A stretch of 64,000 bases of DNA, from NCBI RefSeq assembly GCF_022581195.2, contig NC_061473.1, forward strand, positions 6,262,001 to 6,326,000, given 5' to 3'. Each line of letters begins with the position of its first letter. Position 1 is the stretch's first letter. This document shows, piece after piece, positions 1-12,812 of the stretch. A program made the translations under genes and the position numbers. This stretch comes from Helicoverpa zea. Taxonomy: Eukaryota; Arthropoda; Insecta; Lepidoptera; Noctuidae. The notes below the pieces were generated by a model. That model made no database searches. It had not been told where the DNA came from and saw only the letters and a program-made list of their open reading frames with translations.

Positions 1-319
1 AGGTATGTAAAAATAAATGATATTAAAAAAACGCATTTATATTTTGTACACACTAGCACCTAGTTATGTCAAACATTGCTATATTTAGAAACAATCGTAT
101 TCTTATCTATTTATTGTAGGTACCTATAAATGTTTCATAAAATCTATTTAGGTAGATAGATACTAATAAAATTATATTTTCAATGAATATTAATTTCAAT
201 ATGATTTTTTCCCTTCAAAACTGCTTACACGACATAATTTCAATAAATGACACTGACATTTATGACGTTTAGGCACATGTAAAGTGACGTCATCGAACCA
301 CCCGTCGCTCCGGCGGCAG
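1..319. other. Fak intron sequence at the window edge
   Basis: AT-rich sequence upstream of the first recognisable Fak exon. I see no coding exon or clear repeat. The preceding kinase exon, which should carry the glycine-rich loop, lies outside the window. The exact acceptor of the next exon is uncertain: a CAG ending at 319 keeps the frame open, and a TTTAG ending at 272 would add a poorly matching N-terminal stretch. Confidence 0.5.
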
Positions 320-3300
320 CTGGCGGCGGGCGCGGCGCGGGGGGAGGCGCTACTGCCCGTCGCCGTCAAGACCTGCAAGATGGACGCCGATCTCGATACC
401 GCTGAGAAGTTTCTGGAAGAGGCTTGTGAGTTACACTCTTATACTAATAACCCCTTAGAAATAAGTGAAGTTAATCTAAGTTTAAACCGAAGAAAGTGAA
501 TGGTTATTCTTTTTTATTTCTTGGTGTAACTAACTAGCAAGAATCGGTTACAGACTAAAGAACTGTTTGTTTTTTTAATATTAGAAGCCTATTTTTGCAA
601 TATTATCCCTGCAATCTAAGGACAGGATGGGTACCGATTTAACCAGTACCGGCAATTTGAAGGCTGGTTACGATTTTGTTAGGATAGTAATTGTTACATA
701 ATGTCGCCCACCCTTCTTTAACATAGCATATATTTTGTTTTACAACTGGCTTGATACAGTAAAACATGGAAAAAATGAAGTTAACAAACACAGGCAATCA
801 ACGTCCTATTTAAAAGCCTCCATCACCTAATTATAACCCGACTTTTTTTGGCACAGACATAATGCAGCAGTTCTCTCACCCGCACATCATCGGGCTGGTC
901 GGCGTGTGCAGCTCGCCGCCGATATGGATCGTCATGGAGCTCGCCACGCTCGGCGAGATGAGGGCCTATCTGCAGCAGAATGCACACAGGTACTGTATCA
1001 GCACAGACATAATGCAGCAGTTCTCTCACCCGCACATCATCGGGCTGGGCTGGATAACTTTACATCTACCAAAGCCATTGTTAACTAAACTCCTGAAAAC
1101 GGACTACATTCTCTGCTACTTTTCTATGTCTCTTTTTCTCTCTCTCTATCTCTCCTCTGTCTTCTCTCTTACTGACATTTCTGTACATAACAAAATCTCA
1201 GTCTTAAGTCAAAGTAAAAGACTGACCTGACCTATTACCTAAATACTGCCTATTTTATGTCAATAGATAACATACTCATTATTTCTATTGTTTCAGACTA
1301 GAAACGTGCACACTAGTGTTGTACATCTACCAGCTATCGACAGCGCTGAGTTACCTCGAGAGCAAGAAATTCGTGCATCGAGACATCGCCGCTAGAAATG
1401 TGCTCGTGTCTACGCCTACTTGTGTTAAGGTTAGTTATTACTATTTCTAATTTAATCGATACCTCAAAATTAAAACAATACCCGTTCTTTAAATTGTGAC
1501 TTAAAATGCAACTTGTTTCTTTCAATATCGGACTAGTTTCTTTTTTATTATTTTAAAAATATTTCCAGAAAATTACAAGGCGACGAACGTGACGTGATAT
1601 TCGTAATAATAATAATTTCACTTCCCTTTAGTCTTTTAAATCTTAGAATCACCGTCCTGTAAACATACCTGTCTATGTCCTGTCCTGGTTTCGCAATATT
1701 TTCATGACCAATATATGTAATGATTTTTCGTTCGTAAAGCGACTTTGACGCTCTGGCACCTATTCGTCACCACAGAAAAACTTGACTACTGCATTTTATC
1801 TTCAAAATTCATAAATAACTTTTCCCTCCCACTAGTTGGCAGACTTCGGCCTATCAAAGATGGTGGAAGACAAGTCGTACTACAAGGCGTCGCGCGGCAA
1901 GCTGCCCATCAAGTGGATGGCGCCCGAGTCCATCAACTTCCGCCGGTTCACCTCAGCATCCGATGTCTGGATGTTCGGTATGTATCAAATAAACCTGTGA
2001 AAGGTTTATAATAGAATGGAGTTCCATAACATATTATATACCAACAACAGTAAAGTAACTACTCTCTATTACTGGTATCTGTAATCCGTGTGTATAAGAA
2101 TCTCTGTAACTCCTTATATATTTCCTCGAAATACATATAGAGAGTTGCTACCTAATTGCTACCATGCGCCATTAGTTGCTGCCAATTGCTGCTGCCGTGG
2201 TTTTGAAGATAATCAGCAGCTAAAAGTGTAATAAGTAATTCAATAAAATGTTAATAATACGTTCTTCAAAAGACTAACGCTCATTCGCCAAGCGGCGCGT
2301 ACTCACGGGCCATGACCTCAACCTGCCCTGTTACCAATTAACAATAATAATTAATTCCCCTTTACCGCCCCAGGTGTATGCATGTGGGAGATCCTAATGC
2401 TCGGCGTAAAACCATTCAGCGGCGTGAAGAACAACGACGTGATCGGAAAGTTAGAGAACGGGGAGCGACTCGCCCTCCCGCCGCGCTGTCCGCCGCGCCT
2501 CTACTCCGTCATGTCGCGCTGCTGGGCCTACGAGCCCTCGCAGCGACCTGCCGCGCATGCGCTCAAGGAGACACTGTTGTAAGTAATAATAACAACCACG
2601 TGATAGGCAAGCGACTCGCCCTCCCGCCGCGCTGTCCGCCGCGCCTCTACTCCGTCATGTCGCGCTGCTGGGCCTACGAGCCCTCGCAGCGACCTGCCGC
2701 GCATGCGCTCAAGGAGACACTGTTGTAAGTAATAATAACAACCACGTGATAGGCAAGCGACTCGCCCTCCCGCCGCGCTGTCCGCCGCGCCTCTACTCCG
2801 TCATGTCGCGCTGCTGGGCCTACGAGCCCTCGCAGCGACCTGCCGCGCATGCGCTCAAGGAGACACTGTTGTAAGTAATAATAACAACCACGTGATAGGC
2901 AAGCGACTCGCCCTCCCGCCGCGCTGTCCGCCGCGCCTCTACTCCGTCATGTCGCGCTGCTGGGCCTACGAGCCCTCGCAGCGACCTGCCGCGCATGCGC
3001 TCAAGGAGACACTGTTGTAAGTAATAATAACAACCACGTGATAGGCAAGCGACTCGCCCTCCCGCCGCGCTGTCCGCCGCGCCTCTACTCCGTCATGTCG
3101 CGCTGCTGGGCCTACGAGCCCTCGCAGCGACCTGCCGCGCATGCGCTCAAGGAAACACTGTTGTAAGTAATAATAATAATGTCTAAAGCCGATTTCAGCC
3201 ACGGGGCTGTTCTCAACCAACTGCGCAGGACAAACAGTGGACCGGATCATGACCAACTTTTACATACTTTTCGATGCATTGGTGCATCAATCAGTAACTT

Positions 3301-6300
3301 CCATTCCAGACTCCGGGCTGCTTTGCTTATAAATCCCACAAAGTGATTTCGGCCCGACCCCTAAATCGAACCAGAGATCTCGCGCAAAGCAGTCGCAGTT
3401 GCGACCACTAGAACTGTTGGGAATAACGTGGAAAAAGTACATAGCATAATATATTCCCTCAATAAATGGACTATATAACACTGAAATATAAAAAAAAAAA
3501 TTATTTTTTTTATTTATTTTTATTTTATAACACTGAAATAATATTTCAAATCCGACCAGTAGTTCCCTAAACTCTTCAGCTTAATGTTGGATTTGCACTA
3601 AATTCTTCCTCCTTCCACAGTGAGATTCTCCAAGAGGAGCGCAGTTCGGCGTGGGAGACGATGCGGCGAGAGAACCGGCGCGTGGCCGCCGCCTCCTTCA
3701 GCGAGGAGCCGCCGCCCAAGCCGCAGCGACCTGCCAACAATATTGCGGGTATGTTACATTCATATGCCTTTTCACAACTATTGGGGTCCGCATCGGGATG
3801 TAAATGAGTACCAATGTGCTACATGGAACGACTACCTTGATATTCAGATCATCATCAATTTTAGCGTTGCGAGAAGGAAGCTGGTCTTCAACCAGTCTTT
3901 TGAAGGGGTATCGATATATCTATCTAAGTATCGGGTTATCTATATAACTAGGTTTTAGAGGTCATTCGCTTTGTGTAAAGTAGCGTACGTAGTACCTACG
4001 TGTAGTTTTTTATACATGACTGTTTGTTTCCAGAAGAAAAAAAAAAAAGTAAAGCATAGGTACTTAGCTGCATAATATGGTTAGACTAGAAAACCACCTG
4101 AACTACCATAGATCACAGTTTTATAAATGGACAATAACCTCTGAACTCTTGTCAACAGTGAGTGACACAACAGCGCAACCAGCGGGCGGTGGCGCAGCGC
4201 AGACATACATCGTAGCGCAGAATCCGCTCGTCCTAGCTCACCTACTGCGAGAGAACCAAGCCCGAGCCCTCCACCCGCAGGCCTACACCACGCCCGCCTC
4301 GGTATTCAACACAGTCTCCGTAGACTTCGCCGACACTCTCCCGGAGACCCACGACATCGTCGACAAGATCATACACCCCCGACCCGACGAGAAGATCGAT
4401 ATACCCCTCCAAACTGCCCCCATTCCCGCCGCTAGCTTACAGAAATTAGACCCCATAGTCCCCGCTCCTACTCCCTCAGAAGCTTCCGATGAGACTTTGA
4501 CTGTCGTGGTAGGCGCGCGCGAGAGTTGCGATAATCTCTGTCAGAATATTGCCAACGTGTCCCCGAGAGACACAGCCTCCCCCTCCCCGGCTGTAGAGCC
4601 TGACATGCCGGAGCCTTATGCTAGTCGCGTCAGGTCTTTAGAACGTAACACCAGAGGTGCTCTGTCCAGCGCTGAGCGAGCCCCCATCCGCATGGGCTCG
4701 TTGGAACGTAACGCGAGGGGCAGTGTCTCCCACCGCGGCTCACCAGTGCCCATAGCCCCGTTCACTCGCCAGCACTCAGTCCCCGCCTCCCCCCCGCCCC
4801 GCACACGACGAGACCAAGACGTCGGACAGTTCGCCGTACAAGGCGCCCTCAACGCTCAACTAGCGGCCAGTGTTATGAACAAAATGCGTACACAACCCGA
4901 CCCGCCATTAGTAGAGGAGATATATGATTTTGGTGGGGATAACGTGAAGAGTTGCGTGGCGGTGGCAGCGCAGCGAGCGTTAGCACGGCCTCAGTACAGA
5001 CGTGAAGGAGGCGGGGCTGGGGGCGTGCCCGTAGGCGTGGTTCAAGGCGTGCCCTACGCGCCGCGTGCTAAACTTCCTCCAGGCATGGTCCGGTCAGCGA
5101 GTCCACAGCCGTATCCTCAAGCAGGCTTCCCCGGGCAGCCAATGGGCGTTGTCCCTCCCATGTCGTATGGTGGTCAGCAGATCTATACCCACAGCGTATC
5201 AGGGGCCCAGCCGATGATGTACCGGGCTCAGGTAGCGAGCTCGCAAGCGCCACAGTTAGCCGGTCCGGCTTACCGTCCGGCGATGGTACAGGCGGCCGAC
5301 GCGTCCGTCATCTTCGCGTCTCGGATGGAGTGTCAACCGGCGGCGACAGTGTCCGTTGCTCCGAGCGTCCCGGTATCCGGAGCCGTGTCTGGCCCGTCCG
5401 GTCCGGTGTCACAAGGCGTGATGCAGGTGCACGGCGCCGTACCGGGCGTAACGTCCGGCGTTTCGCACGTACATGGAGTGGCACAGCCCGTGCAGGTGAT
5501 TGGGACATTCGCGTAGAAATTCTTTACTGCAATCGAATTGGAAGGCATGATTTATTGGTGGTAGTGGTAAATGCAAAAATAACGATTAAATCTTTGCTAA
5601 AAAATATATAGGTATATAAACATATAAAGAAGTCTTGCATTTATCATAACCATCAGAAAAGGCAAAAAGTATTTAGTACGTGTGTGTAGATAATAGATAT
5701 AATTAGTATGCATGCTTGATACGACGGTAGACGTGTGAAGTGATGTGATAAAGTTGCGGTATATATGTTATTATAAGTAAATATATTTTTATTTTTAAAA
5801 TTTAAAGAAGAAGACCGTGTTCTGAGAGCCAGAGAGCAGAATGTACATATTTTTTTATATTTTTTGATCGGTCGACTAAAAAACCGTTTCATTTTAAAAT
5901 ACGAATATTAACCCAGGGCGTGAAATTACCCACAGCGGGAATGGGTCATTTGATGATTTCCCATCAAAAAAAGGGCTGGAAGTTTCCTTACATAAATATA
6001 TTTTGTAAATATCCACTCCTTTTCCCGATAAATGAGGTGTATGTGTAAATATGTTTTTTTTTTTACTATTCTTTTGTCTTTGGTTGTTTTTTTTTTCAGA
6101 TTTTTGTGTCATTTGGGTTTCTCCGGTAGAGTGTCGGTTTTTATTTTTTCATTTATTTTATATTTTTCATGAAATCATTTGTGAAGAAATATTTGATTTT
6201 TATATCTTCACAAATGGTTTCTTTTTTTTCAAAATGAACTAACATTGGGGTTGCAATTCTCAAAATTATAAAAACTTTTTGGTTATATTTCGTGTCTGGT

Positions 6301-9300
6301 TAATAACATTTTACTTTCGTTTACTAAAAACATGTTAATATTTGTACAAAATCTGGCAAATGTCACTAACAGCAATGTTAGTTCTTTAAAAGAATAGTTT
6401 TAAGTCCCACAAATGCACGCAAAAGCTTGATAAGTACCACAGATTGAATCCAAATTGTTTTGCAATTATATTAGAAAAGTTTGAGTAGTTTTTTTTTTTT
6501 TTTGTAAAGGCAAATTGGCACCATCTTCATTTATTGATGGCACCATTTTCTATCTATTCATAACAATAGACAATATGAAGCACAGACAAAATGTTAATTT
6601 TTTTAACCATTTTTATTCCAAAAATATTTTGGTATCATATTGTCTATTATTATCTAGAAAAGATTAAGAAAGTTCATTTAAATATCTCTTTACCATAAAT
6701 TGCGTGCACCTCTCATACAATCGACTATAGCTCTTATGTTCTACGCAATAGAGTCCAGAATGCGACAGCGAACAAGCGGTGGAAAGGCGACTGCTCGCCG
6801 AGTTAGCGAGACAACAACACCAGAGTGAAGAGGACAGACGATGGCTGCAAATGCAAGAGAGTTTGGTAAATATCCGTCTATACTAATGTAATAATAATAA
6901 AGAGGAACAAGTTTTTTAAGCTAGACTATTCCCCAGTTACATAGTCTAGTCTATATTTTGTCCTGGTACAGGAAGGAGTCCCTCGGAACGTGGATGAAGC
7001 CTCAGAAAACAGCTAGTCCATAGAATAAATCGAATGATGTATAAACAAACCACTAGGTACTCGCGTAAACCGGTTTCATTACTTCATTTTACAAACTAAA
7101 CACTTGAAAATACGTTTTTTCCAAGAAATACATTTTATAAGTTCCTAGTTACTACGGTTTTAATTTTGTTGCAGACAAAGCGTTTATCAAATGTCCAGCT
7201 GTCTACCGAGTCAGAACCGGGAACGGAACAGAAGTCAGAAAGTACGAATGAACCGAAGCCGTCTAGTCAACCGCATTCAGGTAAATAAGTTAATACATAC
7301 TATACATAGCTGTCTTTAGATACAAAAACGCTTTCAGATAAATAATTGAAAACTCCCTATAGGTAAACGGAAGCAAGCTACGTGCAAGTGCCAATCTACG
7401 AACTCCCTTATTTATTTGCTTGTGTACTCCCTTATTTATTTGGTTATGTAATTTCGCTATTCCAAGTCTGGAATTTGTGTTGCAGCGCCAACGTCAGCAG
7501 AAACGAGTCCAGCGAATACTGTGTCAAAGGAACGACCGCCCAGTGAAGACAAGGTAATCCATTTTATAATGTTATTCTGGTTTATGAATAAGCTGTTTGA
7601 GATTTTCTGCCAAGTTTTATAAACATAAAAATACACAGTTTTATAAACATACACTCACATTCACAAACAAATATAATATGTCGGGATACCTTTCCTACAC
7701 GGTCGGTTAGCCTCAAAAAGAATCGATTCAGAACCGTATAAAGAATAGGAACCACCGCTTGAACATTCTTGGCTAGCCCCAAGATAAACTTATTGATTAG
7801 CTCGTGTTATGATTGATGCTGATGTAACTTATCTACATAAACCCAAACCAACCACCCATTGAGCCAAGGAGGTCTTCTTTCTCACATTACTATAGAAAAA
7901 TAATACTTACCACAACTACCGTTTATCCCAGTGCACAGAACCAGTATACGTAGCGACTACCGGTGTGGTGCGGTGCGTGATGCGGCTGGCGGGCGCGGCG
8001 GCGGCGGGCGCCGAGGCGGCCGGTCTACTCGCAGCTGTGCGGGCTGTGGGACACGATCTAAGGGAGCTCTGTGCCACGGTTGATAAAGTCGTCGTGCCCT
8101 TCCCGCAGCATGCACAGAGGTAAGTTTGTAGTATAAGAAGTGTTACCTGTGTATAGGAGTGTGTTACTGTTGCACAGAATTTTGTTACTTGTGTGTAGAA
8201 ATATATTACCTCTGCACAGAAATAGTAACTGATAAAACCAGTTTGTTAAAATCGTGTTTTGGGTATAGCTCTCGTCAACCGCAATATTAAAGCCAAACTT
8301 AATAGCGGCCCGCAACTAAATTCTGAGCACAAGTAGTGACGACTGCAAAAAGATTGACGAGAACTATGACACGAAAACAATTTTTGATCATAATCTGCAT
8401 GAACGCAATGATAAACTGTAGTTTAAAAAAAACTAGAATATATTACAATATTATAACAAATATACCTACCTATCATCAGGGAGGTGGAAATGGCGCATCA
8501 GGTGCTGAGCAAGGACATGGCAGCGCTAGTGGAAGCCATGCGTCTCGCTATACAGTACCACAATACTACGCTACACCACGATTATACCAAGTGAGTATAC
8601 CACAGTGACTTTATACTATGTCCGATATAGGTGAAGTTAGCTAAATAAGATTTTTTTTTAGAACTAAGCGGCTTAAGACTCACCAATTGATTTCAGACTG
8701 TACTGTAAATGAAAGCAGGTTTTGCTGGGCAAAAATCCGGATATTTAAGATATAAAATTATGTACGCATCTATACCTTTTGTTACCAAGAATCCTGTTAA
8801 CTAACTGGAGAACACGCTGGAAAATGGGAATTGACGTGAAATTAATTTGTGACTCAAATAAAAAAAAACAACCATTTAATAGAATGTTGATGTAATTTTT
8901 TTTCTTTCATTTTCAAAATCATCATCGATTTAATTAGGTCATCCTCATTTTTTTTTCACAATGGACGCGTTCAAATTTAAATATTGTACTCTAATTATTA
9001 TAATAGGTAACAATATTCCTACTGGGCGCTTATAGTATTTTTACTACAACTATAAAACTACTTACCCCCAGAAACATGCTAGCAGCCGCTCACATACTAG
9101 CAATGGACGCCAAAAACCTACTCGACGTAGTAGACTGTATACGCGCTCGACATCCCCACGTGGACTGGCGCTCCGCCCTGGAGCCCGAGCCGGCTAGCCC
9201 TGGTCCGCAGGTTAGTGTCGCATGCTGAGATAATAATGTGGTAAGTTTAATGTGTCCGTTTTTTTTTTTGTTGGGTATAGTTATCGGCACGAATCTTGAG

Positions 9301-10745
9301 CTCTGACCTACATCTGCGCAGAAGTGATTTATTAGCAAAGAACCAATCCCGAGTGACGGCTATGACGCGATGCGCTGCGGGCCAATCACTGCTTTAGCCC
9401 GCCCCCGCGCCTCACTTCATACCACAAAAGGGACCCAATAAATTACTTCTGCGCAGGTGAAGGTCAGAGCTTAAGATTCGTGCCGATAACTATATTTGGG
9501 ATTTGAAGGATGGAAGTGAATGTGACGTTGTGTGTGATGTATTTGATTTTTTTTACTGGATGTAGAATACACTCGTTTTTTACGCGTATCATTTAATAAA
9601 ATTACAAGTTTCTAGATACATAGATAAATTCTTGTTGAACAAGTTTTTCAAATTTTACACAACGTTACGTGTGTCTGTAAGTCCGTGTTGGTGTGGTCAG
9701 AATTTTGTGCACCTTTAAAAATGTTTTATATCTACTTAGTTATACTCCATTTTTTGTAGTTTTTTAGCATGTTATTTTTATATTTCTCGTGATTAGAAAA
9801 TGCATGTTGAAGTAGATGTAGTCAGATCACGCCAGAGGTTTCTGATCAGTATTCTGAAATAGCTTTAAATTTTGAAAGGTGCAACAAGTTTTGATCAGTA
9901 ATTTATTACTCTCAATTTGGTTTTACACAGAGTAAATATTGCACATAAGTTTCTATATAAAATACCTGGTATTAAATAATAATTTTGGGTTTTTTAGATA
10001 CTATCACTGTCTAAACCTATTTATGGTAGTTTTCTAGTTGAATAACTCAAATTAATAAGGTTCATATTTTTACATTTTGAATGCCAGCACATTTCAACTT
10101 TAAGTAGTCACGACATTAATTATATTTTTTTCTTACATTGCATGCAGCAGTTCCTATGTAGCGGGTAGTATGTAGTCAGTATCATTTTTTATTACTTTTT
10201 TAAGCATGCTTAATTCAAACTCGGAACAAAAATTACAACAAAATCATTTTTTACAGGTTGTTACACCACAAAACCAAACGCTGACCTCTCAAAACCAGGT
10301 CTTTGCGCCTCAGAACCAAATATGCGTTCCTCAGAACCCGGTGTTAAGCACCCAGTCCTCTGTGCAAGAGGACGACACCCCGCCGCCCAAGCCTGACTTC
10401 AAGGTCAACCAGCCCGTCACCACCAGCCAGCACACAGTCACAGAACCGCCCAAAGAACACAGCAGTCTTCCCGCAGCACCCAACAGGGTGTCAACACTCA
10501 TACACAACTACAACCTCTACGGTAACGTCAGAGAACCACAACACATATATGGCAACACTGAAGCCACCTCTTTCCCCTTCTCCTCAACGAGCTCCGATGA
10601 CGTGAAAGTAGACTCAGCCCCAATGGAATCCGTCAAAAGTCGGGTCCAAGCCATCTCCGGCAAACTTGACTCACCCCCTATTTACTCTATCAGCAAAAAA
10701 ATGGTTCCTCTAGATCAGAACGTTGGTCACACTGATCAGGGGTGA
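320..10745 (+). CDS. Fak: Focal adhesion kinase (FAK/PTK2 family), 3' part of the gene
   Basis: Cytoplasmic tyrosine kinase acting downstream of integrins at adhesion sites. Exons that join in phase: ~320-425, 857-989, 1297-1429, 1836-1977, 2374-2578, 3621-3748, 4159-5495, 6752-6865, 7175-7280, 7486-7553, 7932-8119, 8480-8590, 9072-9210, 10257-10745 (TGA). Visible kinase motifs are VAVKTCK (ATP lysine), FVHRDIAARN (catalytic loop), ADFGLS, KSYYKASRGKLPIKW with the paired activation-loop tyrosines, and NFRRFTSASDVW. Exon 3621 encodes the proline-rich PPPKPQRP linker; exon 4159 is a long low-complexity linker beginning with AQNPLVLAHLL. Exon 6752 matches the EEDRRWL segment of vertebrate FAK. 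Exons 7932-9210 form the FAT four-helix domain (KNLLDVVDCIR near its end). The last exon has repeated QNQ motifs. FERM and the start codon are outside the window. Odd points: exon-edge duplications at 1001 and 2465-3177, an in-frame ATG at 4077 inside an intron, and a stop just past the 5495 donor. Identity is secure; the first exon's start is not. Confidence 0.93.
1001..1048 (+). repeat. Partial copy of a Fak kinase exon start (48 bp)
   Basis: Bases 1001-1048 repeat 851-898 (last intron bases plus the first ~42 bp of exon 857-989), 150 bp downstream, in the next intron. The copy keeps an acceptor-like GCACAG before ACATAATG but then runs into unrelated sequence, so it looks like a dead pseudo-exon. 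It starts 12 bp after the real donor at 990. Confidence 0.9.
2465..3177 (+). repeat. 146-bp tandem repeat of a Fak kinase exon 3' end with splice donor (about 4.9 copies)
   Basis: Copies start at 2465, 2611, 2757, 2903 and 3049. Each carries the last 114 bp of exon 2374-2578, encoding the C-lobe end (ERLALPPRC... RPAAHALKETL), then the donor TTGTAAGT and ~32 bp of intron. Copies are nearly identical; I saw one A/G difference in the last. The unit joint (AACAACCACGTGATAGGCAA) resembles the exon's own AACAACGACGTGATCGGAAA, so the joint probably formed at internal homology. Only the first donor (2579) is needed for a normal protein; its reading frame hits TAA right after the donor, so a later donor would truncate the kinase. 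Confidence 0.95.
3178..3620. mobile_element. Repeat-derived Fak intron: LINE-like scrap and reversed Lep1-like Helitron fragments
   Basis: The segment near 3215-3240 (CAACTGCGCAGGACA) matches a dispersed repeat also present near 47440 and 52695. Between about 3440 and 3585, phrases such as AATAAATGGACTATATAACACTGAAA and CCGACCAGTAGTTCC match the reverse strand of the Helitrons at 58280-58474 and 60539-60729, interrupted by an A/T-rich tract at 3487-3540. Confidence 0.55.
5496..6751. other. Fak intron between the long linker exon and exon 6752
   Basis: AT-rich intron with poly-T tracts. No repeat family is clear to me. If the donor at 5496 (CAG followed by GTGATT) is not used, the reading frame ends at TAG 5514-5516, giving a product without the FAT domain. 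Confidence 0.5.
9276..9494. mobile_element. MITE with ~55-bp terminal inverted repeats in the last Fak intron
   Basis: The left end reads TATAGTTATCGGCACGAATC and the right end is its reverse complement (GATTCGTGCCGATAACTATA). Homology extends inward through TCTGCGCAGAAGT. The TA at each tip is compatible with a TA target duplication of Tc1/mariner-type elements, but the superfamily is inferred from that alone. About 219 bp, no coding capacity. Confidence 0.85.
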
Positions 10746-12812
10746 ATGACATCTAAAAGTTCTTCGCTTGTAGTGGCATTTTTTTTTATTTACGTCTTAT
10801 GACGTCGACAGCTTTACATAGGGTACGACCTAATATTAGAACGACTAGTGTACTTACCCGGATATGCTCATAGATATTATCGTTTGCCGCTTGAATTCTA
10901 TAGTGCGATGCTTATTTGGAAAAGACAGAATGCTCAATATTATCCGTAGCGAATTAAGTGAGCCAAATAATTGTCGTTGTATCCATCCATTTCGCGTTCC
11001 TTTTATCGGAGTTCATATACATAACCGTTTATATTACATTTTTATTCCTGTAAATGGCGCGTTAAACTTCGGTGGAAACGTAAAATGAAAACTAGATAAC
11101 AAAAAAACATTCAATTGTATCTGTTTAAATTCATAATCTCGAAATCGAAGTCAATTCTGCCTAAAAATAAAATGAATGTAATGTACAGGATTCCACGCGT
11201 CTTAAATATTTTTGTCTAAATGTAAAATGGCCTAAAACATCATATTGCGTTTTCACTCTTAAAGATTCTATCTCATAAGTGCGGTTAATAAATAATTTCA
11301 GCTTTAAAATAGAATTTGCATTAAAACGCTTATTTTATAGTAAAAAGCGTGCCATTTACATGAACACAAATAACTAAATATGTTGATCATTTAGTAATAT
11401 CTATTGACATATCATCAGCATTGTTGTGCTTCAAATAAATATGTCGTGTTGCCTATTCGTGAATATTATTGTTCGACATATCTGTTCTGAAACTTCACAC
11501 ATTTCATAACATCATCATACAACTAAGAAGTTAGTTGGGTATGCCTGGAGACCGAGTCGTGATAATTTTGACAGCTGTCATTATAACTCTCATGACTATA
11601 CAAACTGTCTCGGAACGTTGGACTCCAGTCATACCTTAAAGCTCCTTGGTCATAAAACTGTTGATTGTGAAATCATGATAATATTGATTTGTGATATTAT
11701 TGCCAATAAAATTTGAATACTTTTTATAATAAGGGCGGCTATGTAACGCAGTACAGAGAGCACATTCCTCAAACTTGCACCTAATTAGTAAGTTTTGTAG
11801 TTATTTTTCATACAAAGTTTATATTTTTGGTGTAAAGGTATTGCCGATTTTATACTCAACCAGTGGGTGTTGCACAAACCTAGAAACATTTATGGACCTA
11901 CTCCTAATTAAATTGCAGATTCTACCAAAATGGTAGAATTGAACTCAGCGAAAACGATTTTAAACAAATATTCTTATCGCAGTATAAACAACACTTTTTT
12001 TTCAGGTCACTGTAAATTAAAATGACGTGGCTATAAGGTTTGTGCTAGGCCCACATAATTGGTGCATACGTGTAAGAATGAATTCTTCCGTAAAACAATA
12101 ATTGTCTCGTTGTCGTTTGAAATTCATTAGAAAGTATTATTTTTTAATGTAAAATGTATTATTGCGAGTAACGTGTATATTTTCGTTAGGTAAGGTGCGT
12201 TTACAAGTCACAACTTATTGTAACATTTTGCATTTAATTCCTTATACATTGTCACAGTATTCATCCGGATTTGAATTTTATAATTTTCTTTGTAAAAATG
12301 TACAAAACAAATTGTCAATAATTATTTTAATTTTTTATCCAAAGTTTTTATTATAAGCTTAGATCTCAGATGGAATTTGTAGCGTACGTTAAATCGATTA
12401 GTTTTGTAATTATGAAATATCAGAATTTATTTATTGACGAATCTTCGGTTTATTTGTAAAGTTGATTTTCCTAATGTGTTAGTATTTAAGCAGGATATCA
12501 TTCCAAAGTATAATGGTTATAGTAAGCAGTACGTAGTCCATATATTATTGTAGTGAGCTGCCTGAGATTATTTTCCAAATATCTGTTAATGGTGGACCGG
12601 TTTTTGTTTATGCATTGAATAAAGGACAAGTCAATCATTACTCGTTGCATTTTATTTTTATACCTTCTGTTTATACCTAAATGTTTAGTCCATTCTAGGT
12701 CATACTTCTACGGCGCATGGCATGTGGTGGTGACAATTTACCACATTTGATGAGGTTAATGTCATCTGCGAAATGGACAGATCATCGCGGTTGACAACCC
12801 CTGAGGAGACCT
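10746..12812 (+). other. Fak 3' UTR and downstream spacer
   Basis: No open frame of interest. Candidate poly(A) signals AATAAA occur at about 11166, 11703 and 12618; I cannot tell which is used. Short imperfect fold-backs are present near 11540-11640 (GGTATGCCTGGAG against CTCCAGTCATACC) and 11862-12056 (GTTGCACAAACCTA against TAAGGTTTGTGCTAGG), both possibly small MITEs. Confidence 0.45.

Noticed and set aside
4616..5548. Antisense and alternative frames over the Fak linker exon
   Set aside because: The plus-strand linker frame has correct phase with both neighbouring exons; the others arise from its GC-rich, low-complexity composition.
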